DNA of 64,000 nucleotides, from positions 11,969-75,968 of the forward strand of contig NZ_JBBHLB010000017.1 of NCBI RefSeq assembly GCF_037572415.1, read 5' to 3'. Both the position numbers and the translations under genes were made by a program. The DNA comes from Flavonifractor porci (GTDB lineage Bacteria > Bacillota > Clostridia > Oscillospirales > Oscillospiraceae). Of the stretch, positions 17,638 through 26,612 are shown in pieces; position 1 is the first letter of the stretch; each line of letters opens with the position of its first letter. The notes below the pieces were generated by a model, which was not told the origin of the DNA, ran no database searches, and saw nothing but the letters and a program-made list of their open reading frames with translations.

Positions 17638-17688
17638 TAGGTTCCTGTGCCGCAAGGCGTGTGGGTTCGACCCCCACTACCCGTACCA
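17635..17688 (+). pseudogene. 3' half of tRNA-Leu (UAG), attR scar
   Basis: From the anticodon loop (TTTAGGT) the block runs through a TCCTG anticodon 3' strand, a long variable arm (stem around GCC-GCAA-GGC, 17647-17660), a T arm (GTGGG at 17661-17665, loop TTCGACC, CCCAC at 17673-17677), the acceptor 3' strand TACCCGT, discriminator A and encoded CCA at 17686-17688. No matching 5' half (ACGGGTA...) exists upstream; the helicase gene is there instead. The class II variable arm and the loop point to tRNA-Leu with anticodon UAG. Integration at the anticodon loop with 3'-end duplication is typical of tyrosine integrases. Confidence 0.8.
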
Positions 17689-17692
17689 TACC

Positions 17693-17723
17693 GCCGCGGA
17701 CGTTGCAGCGTTCGCGGCTTTTT
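17693..17723 (+). terminator. Terminator of the original tRNA-Leu gene
   Basis: GCCGCGGACGT at 17693-17703 pairs with GCGTTCGCGGC at 17708-17718 around a TGCA loop, followed by five T. It directly follows the tRNA scar, so chromosomal sequence starts here. Confidence 0.75.
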
Positions 17724-17761
17724 ATCATATCTTCGGATTTTCACCCAGGAGGTTACCAAAT

Positions 17762-19063
17762 ATGGATACCCTGCATCAACTGATGAACTTCATCTCCCGC
17801 AGCCCCAGCCCCTACCACGCCGTAGGCAGCGCCGCCGCCCTGCTGGAGGAGGCAGGCTTCACCCGGCTGGAGGAGTGCGCGTCCTGGACTCTGGAGTGGG
17901 GCAAGGGCTATTATACCACCCGCAACCAGAGCAGTCTTATCGCTTTCCGGCTGCCTAAAAATGCTCTCGCCGGCTGGCGGATGACCGCCGCCCACAGCGA
18001 CTCCCCCACCTTTTATATCAAGGGCGACGTGCTGGAGGGGGACAAGCGCTACCTCCGTCTTTCCACGGAGGGCTACGGCGGCATGAACTGCGCCTCCTGG
18101 CTGGACCGGCCCCTGACTGTGGCAGGCCGGGCCATTGTCAAAACCGTCCATGGCGTGGAGAGCCGCCTGGTCTACCTGGACCGGGACCTGCTCACCATCC
18201 CCAGCCTTGCCATCCATCAGCAGCGGGATGTGAACCGGGGCCATGATTACAACGCTCAGAAGGATATGCAGCCCCTGTACGGCCTGGCAGGCAGCCCCTC
18301 CCTCAGCCAGCTGGTGGCTCAGGAGCTGAACGTGAACCCTGAGGACATTCTGTCCACCGATCTCACCCTCTGTCCCCGGCAGCATCCGGTGGTGCTGGGC
18401 CCCGCCGGAGAGCTGTTCCAGGCCCCCCGCATCGACGATCTGGGCTGCGCCTACGCCACCCTGGAGGGCCTGCTCACCGCCGCCCCTCAGGACAAGCTGG
18501 GCCAGGTCTACTGTCTCTTTGACAACGAGGAGGTGGGCAGCGGCACCCGGCAGGGCGCCCTCAGCTCCTTCCTGCCCGATGTGCTCTCCCGCGTTGCCCA
18601 TGTCCTGAAGCTGGACGACCAGCAGGTCCGGCAGGCTCTGACCGGCAGTATGCTCCTCAGTGCAGACAACGGCCACGCCGTCCACCCCAACTTCACCGAA
18701 AAGGCCGACCCCGCCAACAAGGTCTACCCCAACGGCGGCGTTGTCATCAAGCTGTCCGCCAACCAGAAGTACACCACCACCGGCCTCACCGCCGGTCTGT
18801 TCAAAGCCGTCTGCCAGCAGGCCGGAGTGCCGGTGCAGATCTTTGCCAACCGGGCCGACGAGCCCGGCGGCTCCACCCTGGGCAATCTGCTCAGCCAGGC
18901 CGTCAGCATCCCTATGGTGGACATCGGCATGGCCCAGCTGGCCATGCACTCTGCCGTGGAGACCGCCGGCAGTCAGGACCCGGCCTACATAGCCAAAGCC
19001 TGCGCCGTCTTCTTCCAGGCCAGCTTTGCGCCCATCGCCGACAGCATCTATCAATTCTCATAA
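17762..19063 (+). CDS. M18 family aminopeptidase (aspartyl aminopeptidase type)
   Basis: A cytoplasmic di-zinc aminopeptidase that removes N-terminal, usually acidic, residues from peptides. The 433-residue length is normal. Metal and catalytic residues are visible: H78 and D80 in AAHSDSP, D225-D226 in IDDLGCAYA, and D254-N-E256-E257 in FDNEEVGSGT; a C-terminal histidine is in QLAMHSAVETAGS. The ATG follows CAGGAGGTTACCAAAT. It stands alone between the tRNA terminator and its own terminator at 19070. It is the first intact chromosomal gene beyond the island. Confidence 0.93.
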   Translation: MDTLHQLMNFISRSPSPYHAVGSAAALLEEAGFTRLEECASWTLEWGKGYYTTRNQSSLIAFRLPKNALAGWRMTAAHSDSPTFYIKGDVLEGDKRYLRLSTEGYGGMNCASWLDRPLTVAGRAIVKTVHGVESRLVYLDRDLLTIPSLAIHQQRDVNRGHDYNAQKDMQPLYGLAGSPSLSQLVAQELNVNPEDILSTDLTLCPRQHPVVLGPAGELFQAPRIDDLGCAYATLEGLLTAAPQDKLGQVYCLFDNEEVGSGTRQGALSSFLPDVLSRVAHVLKLDDQQVRQALTGSMLLSADNGHAVHPNFTEKADPANKVYPNGGVVIKLSANQKYTTTGLTAGLFKAVCQQAGVPVQIFANRADEPGGSTLGNLLSQAVSIPMVDIGMAQLAMHSAVETAGSQDPAYIAKACAVFFQASFAPIADSIYQFS

Positions 19064-19069
19064 CATCAG

Positions 19070-19109
19070 ATCATCTGCGGTTATTTCGGAAACCGCAGAT
19101 GATTTTTTA
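19070..19109 (+). terminator. Terminator of the aminopeptidase gene
   Basis: ATCATCTGCGGTT at 19070-19082 pairs with AACCGCAGATGAT at 19091-19103, followed by TTTTT. Confidence 0.85.
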
Positions 19110-19129
19110 TCCCGTCTTTCCCCCAGGGA

Positions 19130-19158
19130 TTGAGAAAGCAAATATGCGGTGTTATAAT
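19130..19158 (+). promoter_or_regulatory. Promoter of the ABC exporter operon
   Basis: TTGAGA at 19130-19135 and TATAAT at 19153-19158, 17-bp spacer. It leaves an untranslated leader of about 75 nt before the ATG at 19239. Confidence 0.8.
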
Positions 19159-19238
19159 ATAGCATAATAGCACAAATAATTTCTGTAATTCCATCGATAT
19201 CCGTATCTTTTAACCAATTTTAGGGAGGTGTCATCCCT

Positions 19239-19940
19239 ATGGCGGGCGTTCGACTGGAGCACGTGTCCCGGGAATACATCATGGGCAAAACGGTGATCAA
19301 AGCGGTGGACGACATCAGCTTTGCCATCCCCGAGGGCAAATACACCATCATTCTGGGGGCCAGCGGCGCCGGCAAATCCACGGTCCTCAACATTTTGGGC
19401 GGCATGGACTCCCCCACCGGCGGCAAGGTCTTTGTCAACGAGAAAGAGATCTCCGGTTTTAACAAACGCCAGCTCACCCAATACCGCCGGGAGAGCATTG
19501 GCTTTGTGTTCCAGTTCTACAACCTGATGCCCAACCTGACGGTGGAGGAAAATGTGGAACTGGCCAGCCAGATCTGCCCCAACCCTCTGGACACCCGGGA
19601 GGTGCTGCGCATGGTGGGGCTGGACGAGCGGCGGCGGAACTTTCCCGCCCAGTGCTCCGGCGGCGAGCAGCAGCGGGGCGCCATTGCCCGCGCCCTGGCC
19701 AAAAACCCCGACGTGCTGCTGTGCGACGAGCCCACCGGCGCCCTGGATTATGTGACAGGCAAATCCATCCTGGCCCTGCTGTACGATCTGTGCAAGCAGA
19801 GCAAAAAGACGGTGGTGGTGGTCACCCACAACGGCGCTCTGGCCCCTACCGCCGATGTGCTGATCCGCATGAAGAGTGGCAAGATCGAATCCTTTGAGGA
19901 GAATCCCAACCCGGTGCCGGTACAGGAACTGGAGTGGTAG
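19239..19940 (+). CDS. ABC transporter ATP-binding protein (MacB/LolD-like)
   Basis: The nucleotide-binding subunit of a type VII (MacB/FtsX-type) ABC system, 233 residues. The Walker A GASGAGKS lies at residues 40-47, the signature is CSGGEQQRGAIARAL, Walker B is VLLCDEPTGALD and the H-loop is VVVTHNG. It acts on the cytoplasmic face with the permease encoded 1 bp downstream. The ribosome site is AGGGAGGTG. The last 20 residues are a short acidic/proline tail. Confidence 0.92.
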   Translation: MAGVRLEHVSREYIMGKTVIKAVDDISFAIPEGKYTIILGASGAGKSTVLNILGGMDSPTGGKVFVNEKEISGFNKRQLTQYRRESIGFVFQFYNLMPNLTVEENVELASQICPNPLDTREVLRMVGLDERRRNFPAQCSGGEQQRGAIARALAKNPDVLLCDEPTGALDYVTGKSILALLYDLCKQSKKTVVVVTHNGALAPTADVLIRMKSGKIESFEENPNPVPVQELEW

Positions 19941-19941
19941 C

Positions 19942-22251
19942 ATGATCTGGAAAAACTTTTTCCGCGACCTGCGGCGCACCGCCTCCCGGCTGATCTCGGT
20001 GAGTATCATCACTATGATCGCCGTGGTGGTGTATACCGGCCTCAGCGGCATCATTTATAACGTAGACCGGCTGATGGGCGACTATTACGACACTCAAAAT
20101 GTGGCCGACTACTGGATCTCCGGCGTCGGCCTGGATCAGAGGGACTGCCGGGATCTGTCGGCCATTGGGGGGATCTCCGGCGTACAGCCTCGGGTGGTGC
20201 TGGACGCTGAGGACCGCTATGACAGCGATCTGACCCTCACCCTCTACGGCGTGGCCGACTTTTCCATCAACACCCCTTATATTGTGGAAGGCTCCCTGCC
20301 CCAAAACAGTCGGGAAATCTTCCTCAGCGACCAGTACGCCGCCGCCCACGGTCTGGAGGTGGGCGACTGGTACGAGATCACCCTAACCGGCCTGGGTGTC
20401 CACCTGCGGCTCCAGATCTGCGGCGTGGGCAAGGACCCGGAGTGTCTCTATAATATCAACGCCACCAATCCCTCCCCCAACCTGTCCCGCTTCGCCTTTG
20501 CCTATGTGGACGAGGAAGTCCTCAGTGGGGTGATGGGGGCCAATCAATATACCCAGGTCTGCATCACCACAGCCAATGACATTCCCGCCTCTGTCGTTCG
20601 GGAGGCCATTGACGACGTACTGGGCAACAAAGTGGTCAACATCCTGGCTCTCAAGGACAACCAGCCCGCCTATGCTCTCATGGAGAGCAAAGACAACCTG
20701 GCACCCATCCTCACCTTCTTCCCCACCCTGTTCTTCCTGTGCGCGGTGCTGATGATGGTGAGCACCATGAACCGGCTCATTGAAAATGCCCGTATGGACA
20801 TCGGTACCTTCAAGGCGCTGGGCTATGACGACCGCACCATTATGATCTACTACCTGCTCCACGCGCTGCTGGTGGTCATCGTGGGCTTTCCCACCGGCGC
20901 ACTGCTGGGCAAATACATCTCCCAGCTTATCGTGTGGACCATCGCCACTGGCTGCGACCTGCCTTCCTATACCATCTACCACGATTTCTCCGCCTGGGGC
21001 CAGGCGGCCGGTCTTACCGCCCTGTGCTGCCTGGGCAGCGCCTGGCTGGTGGCCCGTTCTCTGCTGAAGGAAAGTCCCGCCCAGTGTATGCGCCCCAAGC
21101 CCCCCAAAAACGCCAAGACGGTTCTGTTGGAACAGATCGGCCCTCTGTGGCGGCGGCTGGGCTTCAACAGCAAGTACATCATCCGCAACACTTTCCGCAA
21201 CAAGGTGCGGATGCTTACCTGCGTGGTAGGCATCGCCTTCTGTATGGCCCTGGTATTTATGGCCTTTGCCATCAGAGACTCCATGGACGCCTACTCCGAC
21301 GCTCTGGCCAAAAACCAGAACAAGTATGACATGATGGCCAGTCTGAACAGCTCAGTCACCGAAGCCCAGTACAGCCGGCTGACCAATGCCCCCGGCATCA
21401 CCGGGGCGGAACTGGAGATGACCACCGCCTGTTGGATGTACACAGGCGACCAGCGGACCACCTCTATGCTGACGGTGACTGAGGATACCGTCTCTCTCCA
21501 CCTGTATGATCCCTATGCCGCCGGGCCCCTTATCCCGCCGGAGGACGGGGTGGTGCTGGAGAAGCTGCTGGCCGACGATCTGGGCGTAAAGGAGGGCGAT
21601 ATCATTACCCTCCGATTTACCGGCGACAACCATTACTACAGGTTAAGGGTAGCCGAGGTCAACCGGTGTGTCAGCGGCGCCTATATCAGCCGCAGTCTGT
21701 GGCGGGATCTGGGCAAGGCCTATACTCCCACCACAGCCTACCTCACCACCCAGGATGCTGACGCACTGGAAACGGAACTGGACCGGTACGACTTTGTGGA
21801 CGGCTGGCAGAGCCGGGCGGCTGTTACCCACGCCTTGGTAGAGAGAATCACCAATATGACAATGGTGGTCTACATCCTCATCCTCTTTGGCGGCGGGCTG
21901 GCCTGCATCGTCATCTATAACCTGGGCATCATGAGCTTCTATGAACAGATCCGCAGCCTGGCCACCCTGATGGTCCTGGGGTTTTACGAAAAAGAGATCA
22001 AAAAATTGCAGCTGAGCGAAAACCTGATTTTCGCCGGAGCCGGTATTCTGTGCGGCATTCCTTTGGGCATCGCTCTGGACCGGTTCCTGATCCTCTCCGT
22101 CACCGCCATGCCTCTGGAGGTGATCATCACCCCCATGGCCATCAGCCTGTCATGCGCGGTCACCATGATCTTTGCCCTGGGCGTCAATGTGATCATCGGG
22201 CGGAAAATGCGGGAGATCGATATGCTGGGTGCGCTGAAAAGCGTGGAATAG
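19942..22251 (+). CDS. FtsX-family ABC transporter permease
   Basis: A 769-residue permease of the MacB/FtsX type. An N-terminal membrane helix (SVSIITMIAVVVYTGL) is followed by a ~220-residue extracytoplasmic domain, a three-helix cluster around residues 255-375, a second membrane helix after KYIIRNTFRNKVRM, another external domain and a final three-helix cluster ending in KMREIDMLGALKSVE. This is the usual duplicated layout. The start at 19942 is chosen because it is 1 bp after the ATPase stop and begins MIWKNFFRDLRR; a reading from 19876 overlaps the ATPase. The substrate is unknown. Confidence 0.9.
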   Translation: MIWKNFFRDLRRTASRLISVSIITMIAVVVYTGLSGIIYNVDRLMGDYYDTQNVADYWISGVGLDQRDCRDLSAIGGISGVQPRVVLDAEDRYDSDLTLTLYGVADFSINTPYIVEGSLPQNSREIFLSDQYAAAHGLEVGDWYEITLTGLGVHLRLQICGVGKDPECLYNINATNPSPNLSRFAFAYVDEEVLSGVMGANQYTQVCITTANDIPASVVREAIDDVLGNKVVNILALKDNQPAYALMESKDNLAPILTFFPTLFFLCAVLMMVSTMNRLIENARMDIGTFKALGYDDRTIMIYYLLHALLVVIVGFPTGALLGKYISQLIVWTIATGCDLPSYTIYHDFSAWGQAAGLTALCCLGSAWLVARSLLKESPAQCMRPKPPKNAKTVLLEQIGPLWRRLGFNSKYIIRNTFRNKVRMLTCVVGIAFCMALVFMAFAIRDSMDAYSDALAKNQNKYDMMASLNSSVTEAQYSRLTNAPGITGAELEMTTACWMYTGDQRTTSMLTVTEDTVSLHLYDPYAAGPLIPPEDGVVLEKLLADDLGVKEGDIITLRFTGDNHYYRLRVAEVNRCVSGAYISRSLWRDLGKAYTPTTAYLTTQDADALETELDRYDFVDGWQSRAAVTHALVERITNMTMVVYILILFGGGLACIVIYNLGIMSFYEQIRSLATLMVLGFYEKEIKKLQLSENLIFAGAGILCGIPLGIALDRFLILSVTAMPLEVIITPMAISLSCAVTMIFALGVNVIIGRKMREIDMLGALKSVE

Positions 22252-22269
22252 CACACGGGGGTGTTTCTT

Positions 22270-23802
22270 ATGAAAGTTGTGTATTGGCGGCGGGGCACGG
22301 CGCTTTTGTCTGTGCTGAGCCTGCTTCTGCTGGGCGGCTGCTCCGGCTCCGATCAGGACGGGTACCGCACGGTCCAGCCTGATACCGGCCCGGTGGAGTA
22401 CCGGGTGGAGGATACCGGCACCGTGACCTACGCCGACAACTATGCCATCGTCCCCACCGTCAGCGGCACGGTGACGGAGTGTACCTTTCAGGAGGGTGAC
22501 ACCGTAACGGCGGGTCAGGTTCTGTACACCATCGACTCCGACGCTCTGGAGGACCAGATCGTCCAGGCCCAGCTGTCGGTGGACAGCGCCCAGGTGGCCC
22601 TGGAGCAGACGGTGGCCGCGCTGAATCAGGCCAAGGTGGGTCTGTCCCAGGCCCAGGCCGCCTGCGCCGACCTGACAGTGGTCTCTCACGCTTCCGGCTC
22701 GATAACAACAGTCAACGTCCATGTGGGAGACTTCATCTCCGCCGGCACACCGGTGGCCCAGGTGGTGGACAGCGTGAATCTGAAACTCACCGTCCCCTTC
22801 GCCCTGGAGGACGCCAAGGCCCTGACGCCGGGCTCTGCCGCCATCATCTCCTTCCCCGGCAAGGCGGACACCCTCACCGGCACGGTGGTGCGGGTCTATG
22901 ACACGCCCGTGGCCCTCAGCGGCAGCCGCACCGGCGTCAATGTGGAGTTCTCCTTCCGCAATCCCGGCACCCTGGCCAGCGGTTCCACCGCCATGGCGTC
23001 GGTGAATGGGGTGATGTGCATGGAAGCCGGTACCATCTCCTACACCACCGAACAGTCCATCTACGCCGGTCAGTCAGGACAGGTACTCACCCTCTCCATA
23101 AAGGAGGGCCAGACGGTCACCGCCGGGCAGACGGTGCTTACCCTGAAAAATGACAGCCTGACCAACGCCGTGGACAACGCCCAGCTCCAGGTCAATAACG
23201 CCAAGCTTCAGGTGGACGCCGCCCAGGTCCAGGTGAATTCGGCTCAGGCCAGCCTGGACCAACTCATCGATCAGCGGGAGGATTACACCATCACCGCTCC
23301 GGCGGACGGGATCATCCTCTCCCGCACGTCCAAGAAAGGGGATCTGGCCTCCGCCGGCAATCCCATGGCGGTGCTGGCCCAGCCTGAAGCCCTGTGCGTC
23401 CACGCCAGCATCGACGAGCAGTACATCGACCGAGTGGGTACCGGCCAGAGCGTATCCATCACCTTTACCACCGACACTGGGGAGCAGCGCACCTACACCG
23501 GCTCGGTGCGGCGGGTGGAGGACACCGGCGTTACCTCCGGCGGCGTCACCGACTACACTGTGGAGATCGCCCTGGATAACACCGACGGCTTGCGGGACGG
23601 CATGAACGTGTCGGTATCCATTCTCACGGAGGGGAAAGAGAATTGCCTCCGTGTGCCTGTGAAGGCGGTGGACGGAGATACCGTTCAGGTGCTGCGAAAC
23701 GACAAGGCCGAGACGGTCACCGTGGAGACCGGCCTCTGGGGCAGCGACTATGTGGAGATCCTGTCCGGGGTCACGGAGGAGGACGAAGTGATCCTGCCTT
23801 AA
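22270..23802 (+). CDS. HlyD/MacA-like efflux adaptor lipoprotein
   Basis: A 510-residue periplasmic-adaptor-type protein with a lipoprotein signal (SLLLLGGCSGS). It has two biotinyl-lipoyl-like halves with a helical hairpin rich in Gln/Ala/Val (AQLSVDSAQVALEQTVAALN; a second one at QLQVNNAKLQVDAAQVQV) and a C-terminal beta-barrel region. It probably links the permease to the exported substrate at the membrane surface. The ATG at 22270 follows ACGGGGG; the 18-bp gap to the permease indicates an operon. Two hairpin segments in one adaptor are unusual but seen in Firmicute homologues. Confidence 0.88.
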   Translation: MKVVYWRRGTALLSVLSLLLLGGCSGSDQDGYRTVQPDTGPVEYRVEDTGTVTYADNYAIVPTVSGTVTECTFQEGDTVTAGQVLYTIDSDALEDQIVQAQLSVDSAQVALEQTVAALNQAKVGLSQAQAACADLTVVSHASGSITTVNVHVGDFISAGTPVAQVVDSVNLKLTVPFALEDAKALTPGSAAIISFPGKADTLTGTVVRVYDTPVALSGSRTGVNVEFSFRNPGTLASGSTAMASVNGVMCMEAGTISYTTEQSIYAGQSGQVLTLSIKEGQTVTAGQTVLTLKNDSLTNAVDNAQLQVNNAKLQVDAAQVQVNSAQASLDQLIDQREDYTITAPADGIILSRTSKKGDLASAGNPMAVLAQPEALCVHASIDEQYIDRVGTGQSVSITFTTDTGEQRTYTGSVRRVEDTGVTSGGVTDYTVEIALDNTDGLRDGMNVSVSILTEGKENCLRVPVKAVDGDTVQVLRNDKAETVTVETGLWGSDYVEILSGVTEEDEVILP

Positions 23803-23814
23803 ATCCATATAATA

Positions 23815-23850
23815 AAAAGCGCGGAACCGGACGGTTCCGCGCTTTTGTTT
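23815..23850. terminator. Bidirectional terminator
   Basis: A perfect 14-bp stem, AAAAGCGCGGAACC (23815-23828) with GGTTCCGCGCTTTT (23833-23846), loop GGAC, between convergent genes. Confidence 0.9.
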
Positions 23851-25193
23851 CAATCAACGGCTCCAGTGACGGGGTGGACACGGGATTGGCTGGCCGGGCT
23901 GCTGTTTACAAAGGCGGCCGTCTCCTCCAGGTTCAAGCCCCTGATCGAATAACTGACGGCCACCGTCACTCCGTCTGCCTCAGTATAATGGACGGTGAAG
24001 GGTCTGTACCGCCAGCCCGGGGTATCCCCATGGTCATCGTCTTCATAGTAACCGATCCACTCCAGAGCCTGAGGGGTGACTACCTCATCCGGCTGGAAGT
24101 CGGGGGCCAGCAGGGAAGTACCATCGGGAAAGCGGCCCACAGAGACGCTGATATAGTCATCGCCCCGGCACCACAGGATACTCATGCTATCTTCCAAATC
24201 GTCAAAATGCCACTGGGCGCTCTCAAAGGCAAAGCCGTCGGGCAGGGCCGACTGGTCGGGCAGATAGGGCGCCAGCTCCTGCTGATAGGCCTCGCCCAGG
24301 GTCAGTTCCCCGCTGCCGTAGAGCCGGGCGGTACCCAGACCTACCGTATGGTTCCCGCCCTTCGGGGCGTCCAGGCCCTCGGCGGTAAAGCCCTTGTGAC
24401 CCACCACCAGATTGGTCAGCCAGGCAGCGATCCCCTCGTCTTTGCTGGTACAGGTGAAGTTTATCCCCATGTTCCCATCAAAATAATCGGCATGGTAGGT
24501 GTACTCCTTGGTATCGTCTCCGTCCTGATCGTAGTAGAGGGAGTAAGTGGTGACCTCCACCCCGTCCACCTCCTGGACGGCGGCATCTGCATAGAGCAGA
24601 TCAATGAGGGGCTCCCGGCCCGGCCACAGTTCCAAACGCAGGGTATCCTCTCCCCGCTGGCCCATAATATCGATTCGCCAGGGATTTCCCTCCCCGTCGT
24701 AGATCACCGTGCCGTCCAGGCCAAAGCCGGTCCAGTCCAGCGTCCAGGGCACCGCATCAGTACCGCCCAGCACGGCGATGATCTCCTGGGCGGACAGCAG
24801 CTCCATAAACCACCCCTCGGGATAAGCGTAGTCTCCTGCCAGGGCCTCCGAGCCGGTACAGTCGGGGTAATGGTAATCATAACCGGGCACATTGGGGAAG
24901 CTGTGAGGCTGTCCCCCAAAGGCGTCCTCCACCACCAGGGTGTGATCTCCCTCCTGGGTCACTTGCTGGCTCATCTGAGGCGTGGCCGCCACCCCCGCCG
25001 TGGGATTGGGTCCAGCCAGACTTCTCCCCCGCCACAGCTGCCAGCCACCTGCCGCCGCCACCAGACAGCAGGCCGCCAGAACGCCCGCCGCCAAAGCAGG
25101 ACGGGCCCGCCGGGGCCGCTTTCCCTCCAACACCCGGTCCGCCAGGGATGCCGGGGCGGCAATGCGGTCCATATAGTCACGATATCGGTTCAT
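23850..25193 (-). CDS. Membrane-anchored probable anti-sigma factor
   Basis: A 447-residue protein with a short cytoplasmic N-terminus (MNRYRDYMDRIAAPASLADRVL), one membrane helix near residues 33-52 (ALAAGVLAACCLVAAAGGW) and a large outer domain. Its ATG overlaps the ECF sigma stop by 4 bp, so it is translationally coupled to that sigma factor, which is the standard arrangement for a sigma/anti-sigma pair. The N-terminal sequence resembles short anti-sigma tails of Clostridia; no zinc HxxxCxxC motif is present. The external domain is not recognised and may sense a cell-envelope signal. Confidence 0.75.
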   Translation of the reverse strand: MNRYRDYMDRIAAPASLADRVLEGKRPRRARPALAAGVLAACCLVAAAGGWQLWRGRSLAGPNPTAGVAATPQMSQQVTQEGDHTLVVEDAFGGQPHSFPNVPGYDYHYPDCTGSEALAGDYAYPEGWFMELLSAQEIIAVLGGTDAVPWTLDWTGFGLDGTVIYDGEGNPWRIDIMGQRGEDTLRLELWPGREPLIDLLYADAAVQEVDGVEVTTYSLYYDQDGDDTKEYTYHADYFDGNMGINFTCTSKDEGIAAWLTNLVVGHKGFTAEGLDAPKGGNHTVGLGTARLYGSGELTLGEAYQQELAPYLPDQSALPDGFAFESAQWHFDDLEDSMSILWCRGDDYISVSVGRFPDGTSLLAPDFQPDEVVTPQALEWIGYYEDDDHGDTPGWRYRPFTVHYTEADGVTVAVSYSIRGLNLEETAAFVNSSPASQSRVHPVTGAVD

Positions 25194-25657
25194 TCCTGTT
25201 CTCCTTTCAGCAGCGCCCCCAGTTTTGCCCTGGCCCGGGTGAGCCGGGAGCGGACGGTACCCTCCCGCCAGCCGGTCATTTCGGCGATCTCGGCGGTCTG
25301 GTACCCCTCATAATAGTAGAGATGAAGCACCGTCCGGTCCCTGGCGGGCAGGGCCATAATGGCGTCCAGCAAGCCCTGCTCCTCCGGGTCCGCGGCAGGG
25401 TAGGTATCCAGCAGCGGGTCGGTGCGCCGCCGCCAGGGTGAGCGCAGGCGGCTCTTGCAGCCATTGACGGTGACCCGCAGCAGCCAGGCCTTCTCATGGG
25501 CGGGGCTTTCAAATTCCGGCCCCTTCTCCAGGCAGCGCAGGAAGGCGTCCTGCACCGCATCCTCCGCCTCATGGGCATCCCCAAGAATGGCCAGGGCAGC
25601 CCGGTACAGGGTATTTTGATGAATCTGAATCAGTGTTTCCAACCGGTTGGGGTCCAT
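25190..25657 (-). CDS. ECF sigma-70 factor
   Basis: A 155-residue group IV sigma factor. Region 2 spans residues about 10-75 (LYRAALAILGDAHEAEDAVQDAFLRCLE) and region 4 about 100-150 (LPARDRTVLHLYYYEGYQTAEIAEM ... VRSRLTRARAKL). It directs RNA polymerase to a stress regulon that cannot be identified here. The downstream gene is probably its anti-sigma factor. The ribosome site ahead of the ATG at 25657 is GGGGGAGAGAGG. Confidence 0.92.
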   Translation of the reverse strand: MDPNRLETLIQIHQNTLYRAALAILGDAHEAEDAVQDAFLRCLEKGPEFESPAHEKAWLLRVTVNGCKSRLRSPWRRRTDPLLDTYPAADPEEQGLLDAIMALPARDRTVLHLYYYEGYQTAEIAEMTGWREGTVRSRLTRARAKLGALLKGEQE

Positions 25658-25740
25658 TTCCTCTCTCCCCCTTTCACCCTATATACGCTTTTAGACGGCA
25701 AATTGCTGCAATGGCTGCGTAAAATAGCAGCTCCACCAAG

Positions 25741-25770
25741 TTGCCTCAAGCCAAAAAACTATGATATACT
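25741..25770 (+). promoter_or_regulatory. Promoter of the M55 peptidase gene
   Basis: TTGCCT at 25741-25746 and TATACT at 25765-25770, 18-bp spacer, 27 bp ahead of the ATG at 25798. Confidence 0.55.
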
Positions 25771-25797
25771 GAAAAAAACGCTTGGGAGGCCTGTCCT

Positions 25798-26601
25798 ATG
25801 CAATTTTATCTCAGCGCCGACATCGAAGGAACTTGCGGCATTGCCGACTGGAAAGAGACCGAGCGGGGCTCCACGTTCGATTATGAGCCCTTCCGAAAAC
25901 AGATGACCGCCGAAGTGGCCGCCGCCTGTCACGGCGCTCTGGCCGGCGGGGCGGATGGCCTGCTGGTGAAGGACGCCCATGACTCCGCCCGTAACCTGGA
26001 TGCCGCCGCCCTCCCCCGTGAGACCCGCATCTTCCGGGGCTGGACCGGCGACCCTCTGTGTATGATGGCTGGGCTGGACCGGGAAAAATTCGGCGGTGTG
26101 CTGTTTACCGGCTACCACGCCTGGAGTTCCTGCGGCGGCAATCCCCTGTCCCATACCATGACCACCGACTGCGCCCAGGTGCTGCTCAACGGAAGGCCCG
26201 CCAGCGAGTTTCTCATCAACGCCTACATCGCCGGTTATTTCGGCGTGCCTGTCTGCTTCCTGTCCGGAGACAAGGACCTGTGCGACAGCGCCCGGCAGCT
26301 CATCCCCGCCATCGTCACCGTTCCGGTGAATGAGGGCGTAGGGGGCGGCGTACTGTCCATGCACCCCGCCGCCGCAGCGGATGCCATCCGTAAGGGGGCG
26401 GAGGAGGCGGTAAAGCGGGCGGCAAACTGCGTGGTACCCATGCCGGAGCAGTTTGAGACCGCCGTTACCTTCCACGATCATAAACTGGCTTACCGCCGCA
26501 GCTTCTATCCCGGCGCCTGTCTGAAGGACAGCCGTACCCTCTCCTTTGCAACGAAGGATTGGTATGAGATGCTGCGCTTTTATCACTTCGTACTGGCTTA
26601 A
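25798..26601 (+). CDS. M55 family D-aminopeptidase (DppA-like)
   Basis: A 267-residue zinc D-aminopeptidase related to Bacillus DppA, which releases D-amino acids from short peptides. The start MQFYLSADIEGTCG carries the metal ligands D8 and E10; LLVKDAHDSARN and GYHAWS hold further ligands and the catalytic region. The length is normal for the family. The ribosome site is GGGAGG. The NYN-domain gene follows 11 bp later, so the two may be co-transcribed, though no functional link is known. Confidence 0.9.
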   Translation: MQFYLSADIEGTCGIADWKETERGSTFDYEPFRKQMTAEVAAACHGALAGGADGLLVKDAHDSARNLDAAALPRETRIFRGWTGDPLCMMAGLDREKFGGVLFTGYHAWSSCGGNPLSHTMTTDCAQVLLNGRPASEFLINAYIAGYFGVPVCFLSGDKDLCDSARQLIPAIVTVPVNEGVGGGVLSMHPAAAADAIRKGAEEAVKRAANCVVPMPEQFETAVTFHDHKLAYRRSFYPGACLKDSRTLSFATKDWYEMLRFYHFVLA

Positions 26602-26612
26602 GGAGGACCGCC

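Noticed and set aside
17629..17690. A complete tRNA gene at the helicase end
   Set aside because: The 5' acceptor, D arm and 5' anticodon strand are absent; upstream sequence is helicase coding, so only the 3' half is present.
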